Origin: Toxonevra muliebris | Lineage: Eukaryota; Arthropoda; Insecta; Diptera; Pallopteridae | Length of the DNA stretch: 64,000 nucleotides | Assembly: GCA_963691655.1 (NCBI GenBank) | Contig: OY829330.1 | Location: forward strand, 19,028,182 to 19,092,181 | Direction: 5' to 3' | In this document: piece after piece, positions 1 to 10,922 of the stretch | Layout of the letters: each line of letters opens with the position of its first letter | Position numbering within the stretch: the stretch's first letter is position 1 | Program-made: the position numbers and the translations under genes | Notes under the pieces: generated by a model | Seen by the model: the letters and a program-made list of their open reading frames with translations, nothing else | Databases searched by the model: none | What the model was told of the DNA's origin: nothing

Positions 1-1262
1 GCGATACCCAATGTTCTACAGGATTCAAAAGGCATCACGAAATAATCCTCCACATTACTAAATTGAAAACCAATTCCGTAATCGACACCATCGTTATCTT
101 TAAAAAAGCCTTTAATTTTGATTGGGATAAGAAGTTTTATATAGCAAAAGTTATTTGGCATAGTGTCGCTTAAATAAAATTTATCCCAACAAATGTTTGA
201 AGCATTGCTTGCACGCAATCTAGGTTTTTTGTACAGTTCTTTGGGCATGACAGCAGTCTATAGGACCCATGCAATAACAAAAAATGGTGATATAATTCTT
301 CTGGAAGCACTTCCTTAAAAATTACGAGTCCGGTATATAAAAGTATTTGACGGAACTCACTAGCTTTCCACTTATTTATGTATTCGAAGCTTCTCGGTTT
401 TCTAGTGAATTCTTTTGGAATGAAGCTTCGGATTACACTTAGTTTTGTGTCTATAAATTGTTTTTGCTGTGGACTTAATTTCAGAAAATTATGCTTATCT
501 TTCCAAATGCAAGCAAGAATCTTTTTCGCTACTCCGAGATCGATCAAGGGGGAACCGGTTTATCATTTTTGTTTCTAATTCTTCCAGAATATGTGAATTA
601 ACTTTGAAGTAGTTGTTATGACATATCTTTACAATTTTTAAAATCATCATCATTACGCAAAGCTCCTATAGTGCAACTGTAAGTCAATCTATTTGATATT
701 TTTTTAGCTACCTGAACACATTTGGAACAACCATTACTTGACGTATGTTCCACAGTGCCTTTGCCGGAGCATCGCATACAAAGACCCTGATTTTAAGTGT
801 GTACACCTTACTACCCAATTCAATACCTTCAGCGTATAATAACTTCACTTCTTCCACAAATTCTTTTAAATATTCATTTACATTATTAGGTTTTTGTTCT
901 CCAATGTAAGCTCCTATTAAAAAAGGCTGTACCTAAAGCTGGTTTGACAGACAACCCAATATGGGCCAAAGCGTTTTGTTAGAGCTTTTAAATAACAGTA
1001 GTTCGTCTATACCAATATCTAATATAATTATACTAGATGTTATCGGAATTTCCTTTACTATCATCTGCAGACTTTTGGCGATTCCAAAGTGGAAATATCA
1101 TCCAGGTGAAATATTTAAAATTTTTAAATTCCTATCTATCTTGGAATTAAGTAAAGTTGATCTTGACTTGGAAACAGGAATTCCGTTTCTATTTAAGATA
1201 GCTAAAAGATCGTCACTCGTTTTACGACTAACACGGCGATCTACACACCATCAACTGTAATG
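1..1262 (-). pseudogene. Family A: degenerate DDE-transposase-like protein, running off the left edge
   Basis: Read on the minus strand, three frames together give one protein-like track. In order: KTSDDLLAILNRNG near 1215, IIILDIGIDELLLFKSS and LWPILG near 1040-975, IGAYIGEQKPNNVNEY near 915, FVCDAPAKAL with a downstream CSKC pair near 790-735, then an open stretch 547-170 with LIDLGVAKKILACIW, FTRKPRSFEYINKWK and ASEFRQILLYTG, and a tail GIGFQFSNVEDYF near 95-60. From memory this order occurs in uncharacterised insect and cnidarian repeat proteins that resemble CMC/Plavaka-type transposases; that placement is inference. The stretch at 547 opens on TTG inside a longer frame, not at a real start. 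Several frameshifts and stops make it non-functional. The C-terminal end lies outside the window. Confidence 0.6.
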
Positions 1263-1289
1263 ATACAAAACCGAAATTAATTTTGAATA

Positions 1290-1617
1290 ATGGAGTCAAG
1301 AAGAAAACTTATTAAAAACAATACAAAACTTCGTTATAATTATAGCTATATGGAAGTTTTCACATAATTTTTCTTTATAACTTCTAAAGAAGCTATATGG
1401 AAGTTTTCGGAAAAAAATAAAAGAAAAACTTACACTTGCCTTCTCAAGAATGCATGTGGAAGTAATACAAAATGTTTTGATGAACACTTCCCTAGGCCTT
1501 CTTTAAGTAGCGTTTTGGAAGTAGTACCAACGACAAAACTTCTTTAAGCCTTCCTAAAGCATAGGATTAGAAGTCTTCCAAATACCTTCCATCGGAAGTC
1601 TTCTCTATTTTTCTTGA
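1290..1617. repeat. Degenerate GGAAGT/ACTTCC repeat
   Basis: The motif GGAAGT or its complement recurs roughly every 45-60 bp, and the segment AGCTATATGGAAGTTTTC is present twice, near 1343 and 1391. No open frame of note. Confidence 0.45.
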
Positions 1618-1760
1618 GGGGATGTACTTATGTATGTGTGTATGGATGTACTTATGTATGGATGTATTTATGGATGGATGGAGGTATATATATAAGTTCG
1701 TGTGTGTGTGTATGCATGCATATATGTATGTATGTTATGTAAATTAGCTTCAAAAAAATA
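1618..1760. repeat. ATGT/ATGG microsatellite
   Basis: Imperfect tetranucleotide runs of ATGT, ATGG and GTGT units, with a short (GT) run near 1702. Confidence 0.8.
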
Positions 1761-2626
1761 TATGTACACAACTACCAATCTAATATACATATGGGCCGAA
1801 ATTTGTAAATCGAAACCAATGAAAAAAAAATTTTTTTTCAATGTTCTTATTTAGTATATGTTCATATTTAGTATATAGTATATAATATGTATCGTATGGT
1901 ATCGAGCAATATAAATATCACCACAAAAATGTGCTCTACACTTTGACAAATGAGCTTATAAAGTTGTTGCCTCTTGTGAAGTGGAAATGTGGTAAAAACA
2001 CAGAGCACAACTAAAAGGTAATTTATACCCAATCTTTGATGTTTTTTTTAATATCCATTCGCTATTGAAGATAGAACATACAAATTGTAGCTAATTCAAC
2101 CAAAATATTAAAAGAAAACTTTTTGATAATCAAGTTTAATGGCTTTGAAATGGGTCGCTTTTTTATTGTATGTATATATGTATTAAAAAGTTTTTTTTTC
2201 CAACAAGTTAAGAAACTTTTAAAACTACATTTTTTCGAGTATTTTAAGTCTATTTTTCGGTCCTAAAAAAATCGGCAATTTGCTTAGCCCACGACTTGTG
2301 TGAAAATTTTCCTAGAATCACGCGGAAATTTAACTTTCAACATCAATATCTCAGTCATTTATAGTCCAATTTAAACAAACTTGGCAGCATTAAACGCGTA
2401 ATTATATTTGCAATAACATAAATATATCAGGTAGATGCTATAGGTAATGAGATATTAGCCTGTAAGTGAAACTGTAACCTGAAAACCCGTTATTTTGTCA
2501 TATCTCGAAAGCTTACCCATAGAAAAAAAATGAATGTGATTTTCGTGTTCAGCGACCTTGAATTAGTTTAAAAAACATACTCTGGTTCATGTTATAATTT
2601 CACTGTATTCCAGTGTAATTTATATT
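1761..2626. other. Unassigned AT-rich stretch
   Basis: No open frame, repeat boundary or recognisable motif was seen beyond homopolymer runs. Confidence 0.4.
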
Positions 2627-2867
2627 GCACCGTTTATTTCCAAAGAAAGAATATTTTGTTATTATATGTACAGTTTATTTTTCATAACTTTTATATGACT
2701 GAATTTGTAACAAAAACTTTCTATACATTATTGGAACTGTTAGCAATTATCTAAGTAATTCTTAGCTGAAAACTTTTAAGACACTTTGAAAAATTCCTCC
2801 CTTGCGGGCAAAATCCTCCGCTCGAAAAAAAAATCCCCCCCTTAAAATTTTCAAAACGACAGCACTG
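2627..2867 (+). mobile_element. hAT-1 family, right-end fragment
   Basis: Matches the right part of the hAT-1 element at 49194-51360 (TTTCCAAAGAAAGAATATTT, then AAATCCTCCGCT and ACAGCACTG) and ends in the family terminus CAGCACTG at 2867. The left portion is missing. It also supplies the uninterrupted sequence at the point where two MITEs sit in the 49 kb copy (GCAATTATCTAAGTAATTC here). Confidence 0.65.
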
Positions 2868-3332
2868 AACAGCAGCCTCAAGTACACAAAAAGGCTTGAT
2901 GCTGTTGAAAAATTTGTTACAAATCATATAGGAATATCAAATAAAAGCGATACCATAAGAAAAGACCTGAAACATATTATTAGCAAACTTTCAAGCATCA
3001 TGTTTGGCATGACTCAAATTTTCACTTGGATTTGGATGACGCAAGATTCTTTTTTTTCAATTTCAAATTTTTTAACCCTTCACCTCCCCTTAAACCTAGC
3101 TTTTAAAGAGTTTTTAAGAAAAGGGCCCAAAATGCCCCATTTTTGAGGGAGTTTGACGGTTAAAATGTTCTAAGGAAATATTTCTCGGAAAATTTAAATA
3201 TAGGTCGCCGAAGACAAGAACCACCTTAAATACAAATTTTTATATGATTTTACTCATTGTTTGATTCGGTTTTTGACCAAAAAATAAAAATTTCAAACCA
3301 CTGTAAAAAAAAATTGTGACGTAGTGGCGCAC

Positions 3333-3402
3333 ATGTGGTATCACAATGGGCCGTTCAGGCCTAAGTGTGTCTCTCGACAGCCACTCCAACCTAACCTAAC
3401 CT
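3333..3402 (+). repeat. SINE 3' end fragment
   Basis: About 70 bp matching the 3' end of the SINE at 24754-25058 (GGTATCACAATGGGCCGTTC, then a CCAACCTAACCTAACCT tail). The tRNA-like head is absent. Just upstream, AAAATTGTGACGTAGTGG resembles the terminal repeat of the MITE at 38725-39365. Confidence 0.75.
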
Positions 3403-3663
3403 AGTGGAGCAAAAAGGATAGCAAAAAGGGCTTTTGTTACTGAGGTCAAATACTATCGTTTGAGATAGGTTTGGTTTTGTCCCGAAAATATGTGTTGCAC
3501 TGTGTAATAAATTATACTCACAATTTTGGATAATACTGTTTACTAAAGTGCTTTTCATAAAGAAATTGTGTTTGTACACCCCTGAAAAGGAACCTCGATT
3601 TATTTTATGATGATTTCCAAAATATTTCAGCTCTAGCTATATATATATGTATAATTTAAACAA

Positions 3664-3735
3664 ATTACTGTATTACTGTACAGACTTTAAAATCCCGCCA
3701 ATTTACTGTAATATACAGTAATTACTGTACAGTTA
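3664..3735. repeat. Cluster of TACTGTA/TACAGTA palindromes
   Basis: At least five copies of ACTGTA or its complement in about 70 bp, including the palindrome TACTGTAATATACAGTA. Function unknown; it may be the end of a repeat. Confidence 0.5.
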
Positions 3736-4752
3736 ACTTCACAGGTACAGAGTATCAACAGAAAAAGAGCTTCAGACAATAGAAAAAGAATGAGTGTAAA
3801 AGTTTCAACAACAATGGTCACGTGAAAAATCGTGTTTTTGTTGCAATCATACAAAACCAGTAAGAAACGAAGTTATGCAGTTGTTAATCGGTAACATACA
3901 ATCAATCAGAGAGTCTACTTCTCGTAGTTTTATCTCATGTGCTTTAGTGAGAAAGCAGACCTAGATGCCTCTGCTAGATTGTATATACCTGAACTTTCTT
4001 TTGATGTGTTATATACGTGTACTACGTCGTGTTCATGCCGATAAGTGTAAAGAGTACCAACAGAAAAAAAGTAACAACAAAATAAAGAGAAGAAGACTGC
4101 AAAAACTTCAACGGAGTTAAATATAAACATATGTTTTCTAATAGTTTTCAAATAAACAAAAAAGTTTCACTTCTACTGTGAGTTAGTGTTGATTCGATAC
4201 CCACGATATCGCGATATCGATACGATTTCCACTGGAAACACGTGAATCATATAGAAATGACGTTAATTTAATTTAGCAAATCGCTAGAAAGTTTATAATA
4301 GAAGGAAAACTAATCAACAGATTAAAGATTGTTAAAAACATTTTATTTTAATGAAAAGGTTCCAATTATGTTCTACATTCATGGCCAGAAATATTTTTTA
4401 GAACTTCAATACTGTACTGCAATATTGTCATACATTGAAATATTGCAATATGGACTGAAATATTTTGAATAATTCTGCAGTAGCATTTTGAAATACATTA
4501 TTGGTTGCTGTAAAATATTGTAAAATGATCCAAAATTTTAAATATTGTATAGCTATATTTCAGTTTTTTAAATAAAAATTTTCCAAAAGTATCGAGTATC
4601 CGATACTGACCCTTTTTTCCGATACCAAGTAAAATACTTATGTTATAGCATCGAGTAGAAAAAGTACTTGAATCGAATGAAAATATCGAGTTTTTACTTG
4701 TATTTACTTGTATCGAATCATCACTACTGTGAGTGCCCGCAGACACATAATT
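3736..4752 (+). repeat. Interspersed repeat also seen at 33722-34318, split here by a hAT
   Basis: The segments 3736-4183 and 4735-4752 match the reverse complement of 33722-34318. Shared landmarks are GAAACGAAGTTATGCAGTTG, CATGTGCTTTAGTGAGA, GTTTCACTTCTACTGTGAGT and GCAGACACATAA. The uninterrupted copy at 33.7 kb reads CTACTGTGAGTGCTTGCAG, showing that 4184-4726 is an insertion here. Part of the repeat (a block beginning AGAGTATCAACA) is internally reiterated. Superfamily not established. Confidence 0.6.
4184..4726. mobile_element. hAT-3 MITE with perfect 8-bp duplication
   Basis: Ends are TAGTGTTGATTCGATAC and, on the other strand, TAGTGATGATTCGATAC. It is flanked on both sides by CTGTGAGT (4176-4183 and 4727-4734), an 8-bp duplication as hAT elements make. 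The interior is rich in ATCGATAC-type motifs typical of subterminal transposase sites, with no coding capacity. A truncated relative lies at 20761-20890. Confidence 0.88.
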
Positions 4753-4759
4753 TTTTTTA

Positions 4760-5104
4760 TTATTCTTTCAACTGTTGAGATGTATGGTGCATTTTTTTTA
4801 CTATGTATTTCCATTCTAATTTTTTTATTCTTGGTATTGACGTTGGCTTTGAGTTATCTACTTTTTTTAAATTGAAGAAATGTAAATTAACAGAATATTT
4901 TGTTGCTAATTCTTCAAGATTACATTCATGCGTTAAATACTTCTCTTTAAATGTAATTGGTGAAAGGTATTTGAAACGTCCATCAATCCAACGTTGAAGA
5001 TATTGAATTGGCAAAGCATAAGCTCGTTGTCTCTGAAAAGACAAGGTTGATGTCCCCCAACTCAATTTGCAATAGATGCGAGAAAAATCTAAAAAATCTA
5101 TCAT
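4760..5104 (-). CDS. Unrecognised ORF, 114 codons
   Basis: An open frame with fairly protein-like composition (FQRQRAYALPIQYLQRWIDG, HECNLEELATKYSVNLHF). I recognise no family. It starts just beyond a repeat boundary and lies near a family C fragment, so a transposon remnant is the likeliest origin. No splice signals or promoter stand out. It could equally be a chance frame. Confidence 0.2.
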   Translation of the reverse strand: MIDFLDFSRIYCKLSWGTSTLSFQRQRAYALPIQYLQRWIDGRFKYLSPITFKEKYLTHECNLEELATKYSVNLHFFNLKKVDNSKPTSIPRIKKLEWKYIVKKMHHTSQQLKE

Positions 5105-5489
5105 TTCATCAAAAACAAAACTTCACTTTAAATAAAAAATTATAAGCCATAAACATAATTCATTTGAAAAAGAAAACATAATATTGCGAGAAATTGTAAT
5201 AAGACAGAAGAAGACACTCCAAGAGTGTTTGGAAAAATTGATAAAATCGAAAATATGACCTTAACGCAAAATGAAAATTTTTTTACGGGAATGCTATCAA
5301 AAACTAACCGAGATACTAATGTTTCATGGGATGAGGAAAGATCATTTGCACAAAGTATCCATTATAGATCCACCTCAATATATATTTTTTTTTGCGAAAT
5401 ACTTAAAAATAATTTTAGTAAAAATATATTTTATATTGCAAAACAAACATTAATTAATTAAATTATTCAATGGAGTATAATTAATATGT

Positions 5490-5810
5490 GAGAAAATGCG
5501 TAATTGGCGGAATTTATTTAACATTCAACAACAAATACATTTTTTCTTTCGAATCACAACAAGTGCGCCATTTATTATTCATATTTAATTCTTTCCAAAA
5601 TTTATCTCAACGGTTCCTAGTTTTCTTTCATATGCAATGCCTTGGTGTTATCAAAGTAAATAAGTACGGCTTTTAAGCTTTTTTTGGACGAGTCAATAAA
5701 TAGACGCCTTTCATCAGCGGAATATTGTATAATCATTTCAGTCATTAAACCTTCAATATCCGGATAAATCAGCAAACGAGATCCGGCCGGCTGTATTTGT
5801 TGCTTTTAGT
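5490..5810 (-). pseudogene. Family C: fragment of an uncharacterised insect repeat protein (central part)
   Basis: The minus strand reads RLFIDSSKKSLKAVLIYF, then in shifted frames LERIKYE, KWRTCCDSKEKMYLLL. I recall the signature LFIDSSK...SLKAVL followed by a second acidic site before a cysteine-rich block in many uncharacterised insect and hydra proteins that behave like transposons; a DDE-type enzyme is inferred, not shown. Stops and shifts break it. A C-terminal piece of the same family is at 29290-29545 on the other strand. Its right edge abuts a hAT-2 fragment. Confidence 0.5.
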
Positions 5811-6621
5811 CATAAAAGTCTGTAGAATATTTTTTGCCAAATTTTATGTAATCTAAAACGTTTAACTTGCGCAATATTTTATATTTTGGGTCTTAAAATC
5901 TTCGTCTTTTCTTAATTTGATTATTGGTTTGGAGAAATCGATTTTTAAAAAAGAGTGCTATTTGAAAGTATTATATTTCGAAAGTATTTTGTGAAAATTT
6001 CAGAGACGCTTCGTCTTCCATTTCGACCGTTCTGAAAGCTATGCCTTAGTCCAGCACCTCCTGATTAATAACTCTTAATCCTTGCTGACTAATCTGTTAA
6101 CTTACAAATTACGATTAGCCATCATAAAGAAGATGAAATATATTCTTCTTCTTTGCAAACTTTGATATTCAAAAGTGGGCTGACGCTTGTTTATCTATCA
6201 AAATGAACGTCTAGTAACTCGAAATACCTCATCTATTTCAAATTTGGTGTGGCAACTACTACCCAATAGGATTAAACTTTATGCAAGCTTGAGCCGAATC
6301 GATTTTGAGAGTGGGTTCCCTTGAAGTGAAATCTCCCATGTGCCAAAAGAATTCCAGAGTCAGAAGGTACATTTCTTTTAATCTACCAGTCCCGTAAAAA
6401 TTGGTAAAGTTTTGGACCGAGAAAGTTCAGGGTCACCTTAATATAACACTCATTGAGGTCAATTTTAGATAATTTTTTGTTTTCGTAAAATGTTTTATGT
6501 ATGGAAAGTGCGTGTCGCGCTGTTATAATATGAAATTATATCGATGCGGGGAATTCGATCGAAAATCGGGGAATTTCTCGAGGGCTATCGGGGAGAAAGA
6601 AAAAATGAGTTGGCATCCCTG
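5805..6621 (-). mobile_element. hAT-2 MITE, truncated copy
   Basis: About 800 bp matching the reverse complement of the complete hAT-2 copy at 57264-58514. Shared segments include GAAATCGATTTTTAAAAAA, GAGAGTGGGTTCCC and GGGGAATTTCTCGAGGGCT. It keeps the family terminus (reads GAGTTGGCATCCCTG, ending at 6621) but lacks about 80 bp at the other end. The terminus sits directly against Tc1 transposase sequence. Confidence 0.75.
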
Positions 6622-7326
6622 GTGGACACCGTCAAACGACGCTTACGCGAAGCTGGGCTTTTTGGGAGAGTTTCGCGGAAGAAGCCATTGTCTAAACCAA
6701 ATCGTAAGAAACGACTTGAATTTGCGGAAAAGTACCGCCATCGGACTGCCGACGAATGGAAAAAAGTATTATTTTCAGATGAAACAAAAATAAACATACC
6801 TTTTTCCCTCAATGGAAAAGATATGTTCGCCGTCCAAGATCGCAAGAATTTAATCCGAAGTACACTCGGGCCACGTTGAAGTATGGAGGAGGAAGTATTA
6901 TGCTTTGAGTCGCTATGTCATGGCATGGAGTTGGTCCGCTACATAAAATTGACGGTCTCATGAGCAGATTCCAATATAGAGACATACTAAACGACATAAT
7001 GATACTTATTCGGCTGAAAATATGCCCGTGACTTAGATCTTTCAACAGGACAATGATCCTAAGCACACTGCTCGAATAGTGAAGGAATGGTTTAGCGAAA
7101 ATTAGGTGACTGTGTTAGACTGCAGTCCTGCAGTCCTGATCTCAATCCGATTGAGAACTTGTGGCAGACCATTAAAAAGCAAGTGAGCAATTTTGCCGAT
7201 CTCTACACCTAAACCAAAAAAGCTTGGGAAGCCCTACCAAGTGAAGTTTGTGCAAATTTAGTGGCATCCATGCCCCGCAGATGTCAAGCAGTCATTCAGA
7301 ACAAAGGTTTTGCAACAGAATATTAA
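6622..7326 (+). pseudogene. Tc1-type (DD34E-like) transposase, 5'-truncated and frameshifted
   Basis: Readable Tc1 blocks in order: TVKRRLREAGLFGRVSRKKP (helix-turn-helix tail), RLEFAEKYRH, EWKKVLFSDETKIN (first catalytic aspartate), HGVGPLHKIDG, FQQDNDPKHTARIVKEWF with the second catalytic aspartate, and NPIENLWQTIKK with the catalytic glutamate, ending GFATEY before TAA near 7326. Frameshifts separate the blocks and a stop replaces one codon near 7105. The N-terminal DNA-binding half is missing where the hAT-2 terminus begins, so the hAT either interrupted it or joined it by deletion. The downstream end at 7578 carries a Tc1-like terminus next to TA. Confidence 0.85.
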
Positions 7327-7578
7327 CTTGTTTTTTTTTTTTCCACAAATATTGATGTGTCCTTAATTATATGCACGACTTGTTTACATTAAGTATCTTG
7401 AATTCTATCACAACTGTTAAAAATGTGTTAACTAAATACAGAAAGAAATTTATTTTGAAAGTTTATCATTTATTCTACTAAACTTCACCGAAATTTCAAT
7501 GTCATTCGCAACTAAAACGAAAATTCCTCATGAAATTTGTGTACCAATATAGTGTTCCTAATTAGTTGCACACATCTG
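6622..7578 (+). mobile_element. Tc1-like element remnant with right terminus
   Basis: Contains the transposase pseudogene and runs to a terminus reading, on the opposite strand, CAGATGTGTGCAACTAATTA, followed by TA at 7579-7580. The left terminus is not present. Confidence 0.65.
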
Positions 7579-8360
7579 TACATGTTAGAAAAGATAGCTC
7601 ATACTTTTTCTATTCTTCTCATGAGGAACGTAAAGAATGTCGACTATTGAATTTATATTGTAAACTCGGTCTTATAATTTAACTCATGAAAAAGGAGATT
7701 TCGCCCTTTAAACCGAATAGGGCATTTTATTTTTCAACAAATTTTATTTCTCTACAAATATACAAATGAAATAAACTAAATTTTTTAATAGAACAAAATA
7801 TGGCAAATACATTCTGAAAATATTGCTTATTAATTTAAAGACAGTAATCGTAGCTGGCGGTTATTGAAAATGATAATCGCAATCGTAAAAGCCGTATGGG
7901 TGCATTACTACTTTTTATTACTGAAAAACAAAATTAATTCATTGTTTTTCTGTCGACGTCGATTCGACGAAGAAGAGCTGTCTAGGGTTAAATAGCAAAC
8001 GTTTGAAAAATTAGCTATTTCATTTATACATACATATAACCACTAGCGGATCCTGAGATTTCCTAAAGAGGAGGGTTTAATTTTTTCATCCCTTAAACGT
8101 CAATCTTTTTTTCTTTTATTCAACAACCAATATCAAAATGTATAAGATTTTCATCGGTACGAGGGGTTTTAACATCAAGCTGTATATCATTTACATACTT
8201 CTTTAAAAAAAAAACATATGCTAATTGCATTGATATTAATCAACTTTTTCCCAAACCTTTGAGTAAATACTTTAAACTTGCTAAAAAATCACTATTCGAT
8301 TAAACGAAATAGTTGAAGTAACGTCAGCTGTGCAATAAACAGCCCATTATATATATTGAA
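7579..8360. other. Unassigned AT-rich stretch
   Basis: No gene seen. CACTAGCGGATCCTGAG near 8041 resembles ends of some insect hAT MITEs, but no partner end was found. Confidence 0.35.
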
Positions 8361-8449
8361 CAGCTGTGTTCAAAATAATAGGAGTGGCATCAATAAAAAC
8401 ATAAAGTCCTTACTTTTGAAAAAAAAAATTAATTTTATTCACCAATTTT

Positions 8450-9040
8450 TTCACAAAAGAGATTATTGATTCCATTTGGTGTATTTAATTGAATAGCCTC
8501 GGTTTTTCATCATTGCCGCACATCTGCGGGGCGTGAAGTCTTTAAGATTGCAGCACAGCTTCAAAGGGATTCACCGTCATGCCTCTTGAATTATTTTCTA
8601 CATAGCTGCAGCAACGCTTTTCTTAATGTCTGTCAACAGATTTTCTATGGGGTTATGGTCAGATGGCTGAGCAGGCCACGACATGACGTCAACTTCATTG
8701 ACCCGAAACCACGCTTTCGCGAATTTACTATTGTGTTTCGGGCCATTGTTCTGTTGGAACAGCCATTTTAGTGTCATATTCCACTAGGCATATTGCAAAA
8801 TCACTTCTTTCTATAGATCTACATACACTCGCTGATCCATCCAGGATTTATGAGTAGATTTGAAGATAATAATGGTCCGGTTTCGGAACTCAAACTAACA
8901 GCAGATATTATTATAAATATCTGCGGGGCTTGTGTGTGACTTATCCAACTTAATAGTATTTTTGTTTGTTTGTTCGGTCTTTCTTGGTCGTTGATTTGGC
9001 GAAACAATTAAAGAAAAACTTAAATTTTCATTTCCTTCTA
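8450..9040 (-). pseudogene. Tc1-like transposase, C-terminal half
   Basis: The minus strand reads KWLFQQNNGPKHNSKFAKAW (second catalytic aspartate region, here NN instead of the usual DN), WPAQPSDHNPIENLLTDIKK with the catalytic glutamate, then CAAMMKNRGYS-like residues before a stop. Upstream, GPLLSSNLL and MDQRVYVDLQKEVIL in different frames cover the middle of the catalytic domain. Frameshifts and the N for D change mark it as dead. Length and order fit a Tc1 family enzyme of about 340 residues. Confidence 0.8.
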
Positions 9041-9603
9041 CGAATTTTCGTTTTTTTAAAACTGAAATACACCAAGAATAGCTAATTCAGTCAAGCTTGG
9101 CAAATAATTTATTTGAGGGAACATTCCAGTTTAAAATTAGAGGAACAGAGATTATTTTGATTTTTGGGTTCCGTATACTTAGTTTCGAGAATACTCTCCT
9201 AAAATATTAGTGCAAAATTGAAAGTTATACATATGATTGTGCATTGTTTTACTAAAAAAGAGATCTAACGTCCAAAAAATTTTTTTTCAAGAAAACAGCT
9301 GCTAGATTACACAGCAGTAAAAATTTGATGACATATTCGTAATCAGCGACCCAGAAAACCCACGAGTAACAGATTTCAAGTTAATTAGACACATTTTTTG
9401 AAAAAGCTTGCTAAAAAAAGGGGAAGGAAAAAATTTCACTTTTTTGTAGTTCAGCGTATAGAGAAATGTCTAGCAAACGATATATTTTTTAGTTTATGTT
9501 TAAAAAAAAAAATAAAATTGAATTTGTCACAATTTTTATAAGGCACAGGTCCACGCTAAATGACTTAATTATTTATTTTTTTGCTTAAGCTTTTCCCGAT
9601 TAA

Positions 9604-10122
9604 CCCTTAAATACCCACTGGTCACTGCAGTGACCAACCACTTCCGCGGCTGCCTATGCCGCCATTTTACGTTCGCCATTTTACGTTCGCCATTTAAAAT
9701 AAACATCTGATCTTACTGTCTAAAGTTTTCTTTATCGATACGTATAAATAAGAATGGAAAAATGACAACTGTCGTGCAGTTACAGTTATTTTTAGCTCGA
9801 AAAGCATGTTTAAACAACTAACTGAAAAAAAGGTGTTTTTATTTTCGAACTTTGTGTAATAAATATATTGCCGTGTGGACAAATTTGTGTCAGATGGTAT
9901 GGAATAACACCAAATAACTGTTTTTAAAAATATTGCGAATGTATTTTAATTTATTATCCAGATAATCGCCAAAGGTTACTACAGAGGTCAACCATGTAAA
10001 TTAAAATAACTGCACCCTAACTAATTTATTTGAAAACACGTAGAACAAACGTTGTTCGGAATCACAAATACTACCTCTGGCTATGTTTTTAATTGAAATC
10101 GGGCGTATTGGGCGTTTAAGGG
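9604..10122. mobile_element. piggyBac-like MITE flanked by TTAA
   Basis: Both ends begin CCCTTAAA inside TTAA duplications (9600-9603 and 10123-10126). The next bases are ATACCCACTGG on one side and CGCCCAATACG on the other. TTAA targets and CCC ends are characteristic of the piggyBac superfamily. There is a short tandem TTTTACGTTCGCCA x2 near 9664-9690 and no coding capacity. It is nested in the Tc1-like element. Confidence 0.82.
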
Positions 10123-10489
10123 TTAAATATAATCATATTTTTCATAAAAAACAGAAAAGAATTCGTTTTGCTTAGAAAAATTGGCTGAGTTTTTTTGGGA
10201 GTTTTGTCTAACTTAGGCATACCGAAGCTTAGGCAAATTGTAAATAAACGTAGGTGTTTTTACCTAAGTTTTTCAATTCATATAAAAAATCTATTGACTA
10301 ATTTAGCCAAAAAACACTAGTTTTTTCTCTAAGTGTAAATTATCAAAAACGAAATTTTAATAATAAAAAAAAATATTTCAGAAACCATGGCATGTTTCGC
10401 TATTAGCATTTATTCAAAAAAACTACTTGAGTAATTTTTTCCACAACTATTGAATGAATGGAAATTTTTTAAATATCGAATAATTCAAT

Positions 10490-10592
10490 AGTGTTTATTC
10501 AAAGTTACTCGGTACGTTTTTCGTTGCTTTCGAAGATTTTTTATTATTTCGCGCTTTTCCTCAGTGTAATGTTTTGCTTGTCCTACTATTAA
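10490..10592 (-). pseudogene. Tc1-like transposase, N-terminal fragment
   Basis: The minus strand reads VGQAKHYTEEKREIIKNLRK followed by QRKTYR, the first helix-turn-helix region of a Tc1 enzyme. No ATG is left at the expected place (AATAGTAGGACAAGC). It is collinear with the C-terminal half at 8450-9040 in the same element. Confidence 0.6.
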
Positions 10593-10922
10593 AAATAAAA
10601 AAAACATCGAAATGTGAAAGCTACTAAAAAAAAACCGAAACCATTCTTCTATACTTACTTTTTTATTGCTTTACGAATTTTTAATTTAAAAAATTTTTTG
10701 AAATAAAACTTCCTCCCACTTCAGTTTTTTTGATCACTGCAACTGAAATGATTGGATAATGTTACAAATGTTGTCACAATTCGAAGCTACTTTTTTGTTA
10801 TGATTCTAACATTCCGCTGCAAGTACCGTTAGAAGTTGGAGTGGTTTTCATATCGTTACATGATCAAAATTAATTAAAAAAAAATTAGTACCAGCACTCC
10901 TATTATTTTGAACACAGCTGTA

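Larger units (their letters stand above)
8361..10920 (-). mobile_element. Tc1-like element with 26-bp terminal inverted repeats, containing a nested MITE
   Basis: The left end CAGCTGTGTTCAAAATAATA plus GGAGTG matches the reverse complement of the right end (…ACTCCTATTATTTTGAACAC AGCTG) over about 26 bp. The right end is followed by TA (10921-10922); the left flank is AA, one change from TA. Transposase remnants lie on the minus strand at both ends of the coding order: N-terminus at 10490-10592, C-terminal half at 8450-9040. The 1.4 kb between is non-coding and includes a TTAA-flanked insertion at 9604-10122. Confidence 0.88.

Noticed and set aside
3385..3402. CCTAA-type telomere repeat
   Set aside because: Only three units of AACCT, explained by the SINE tail.
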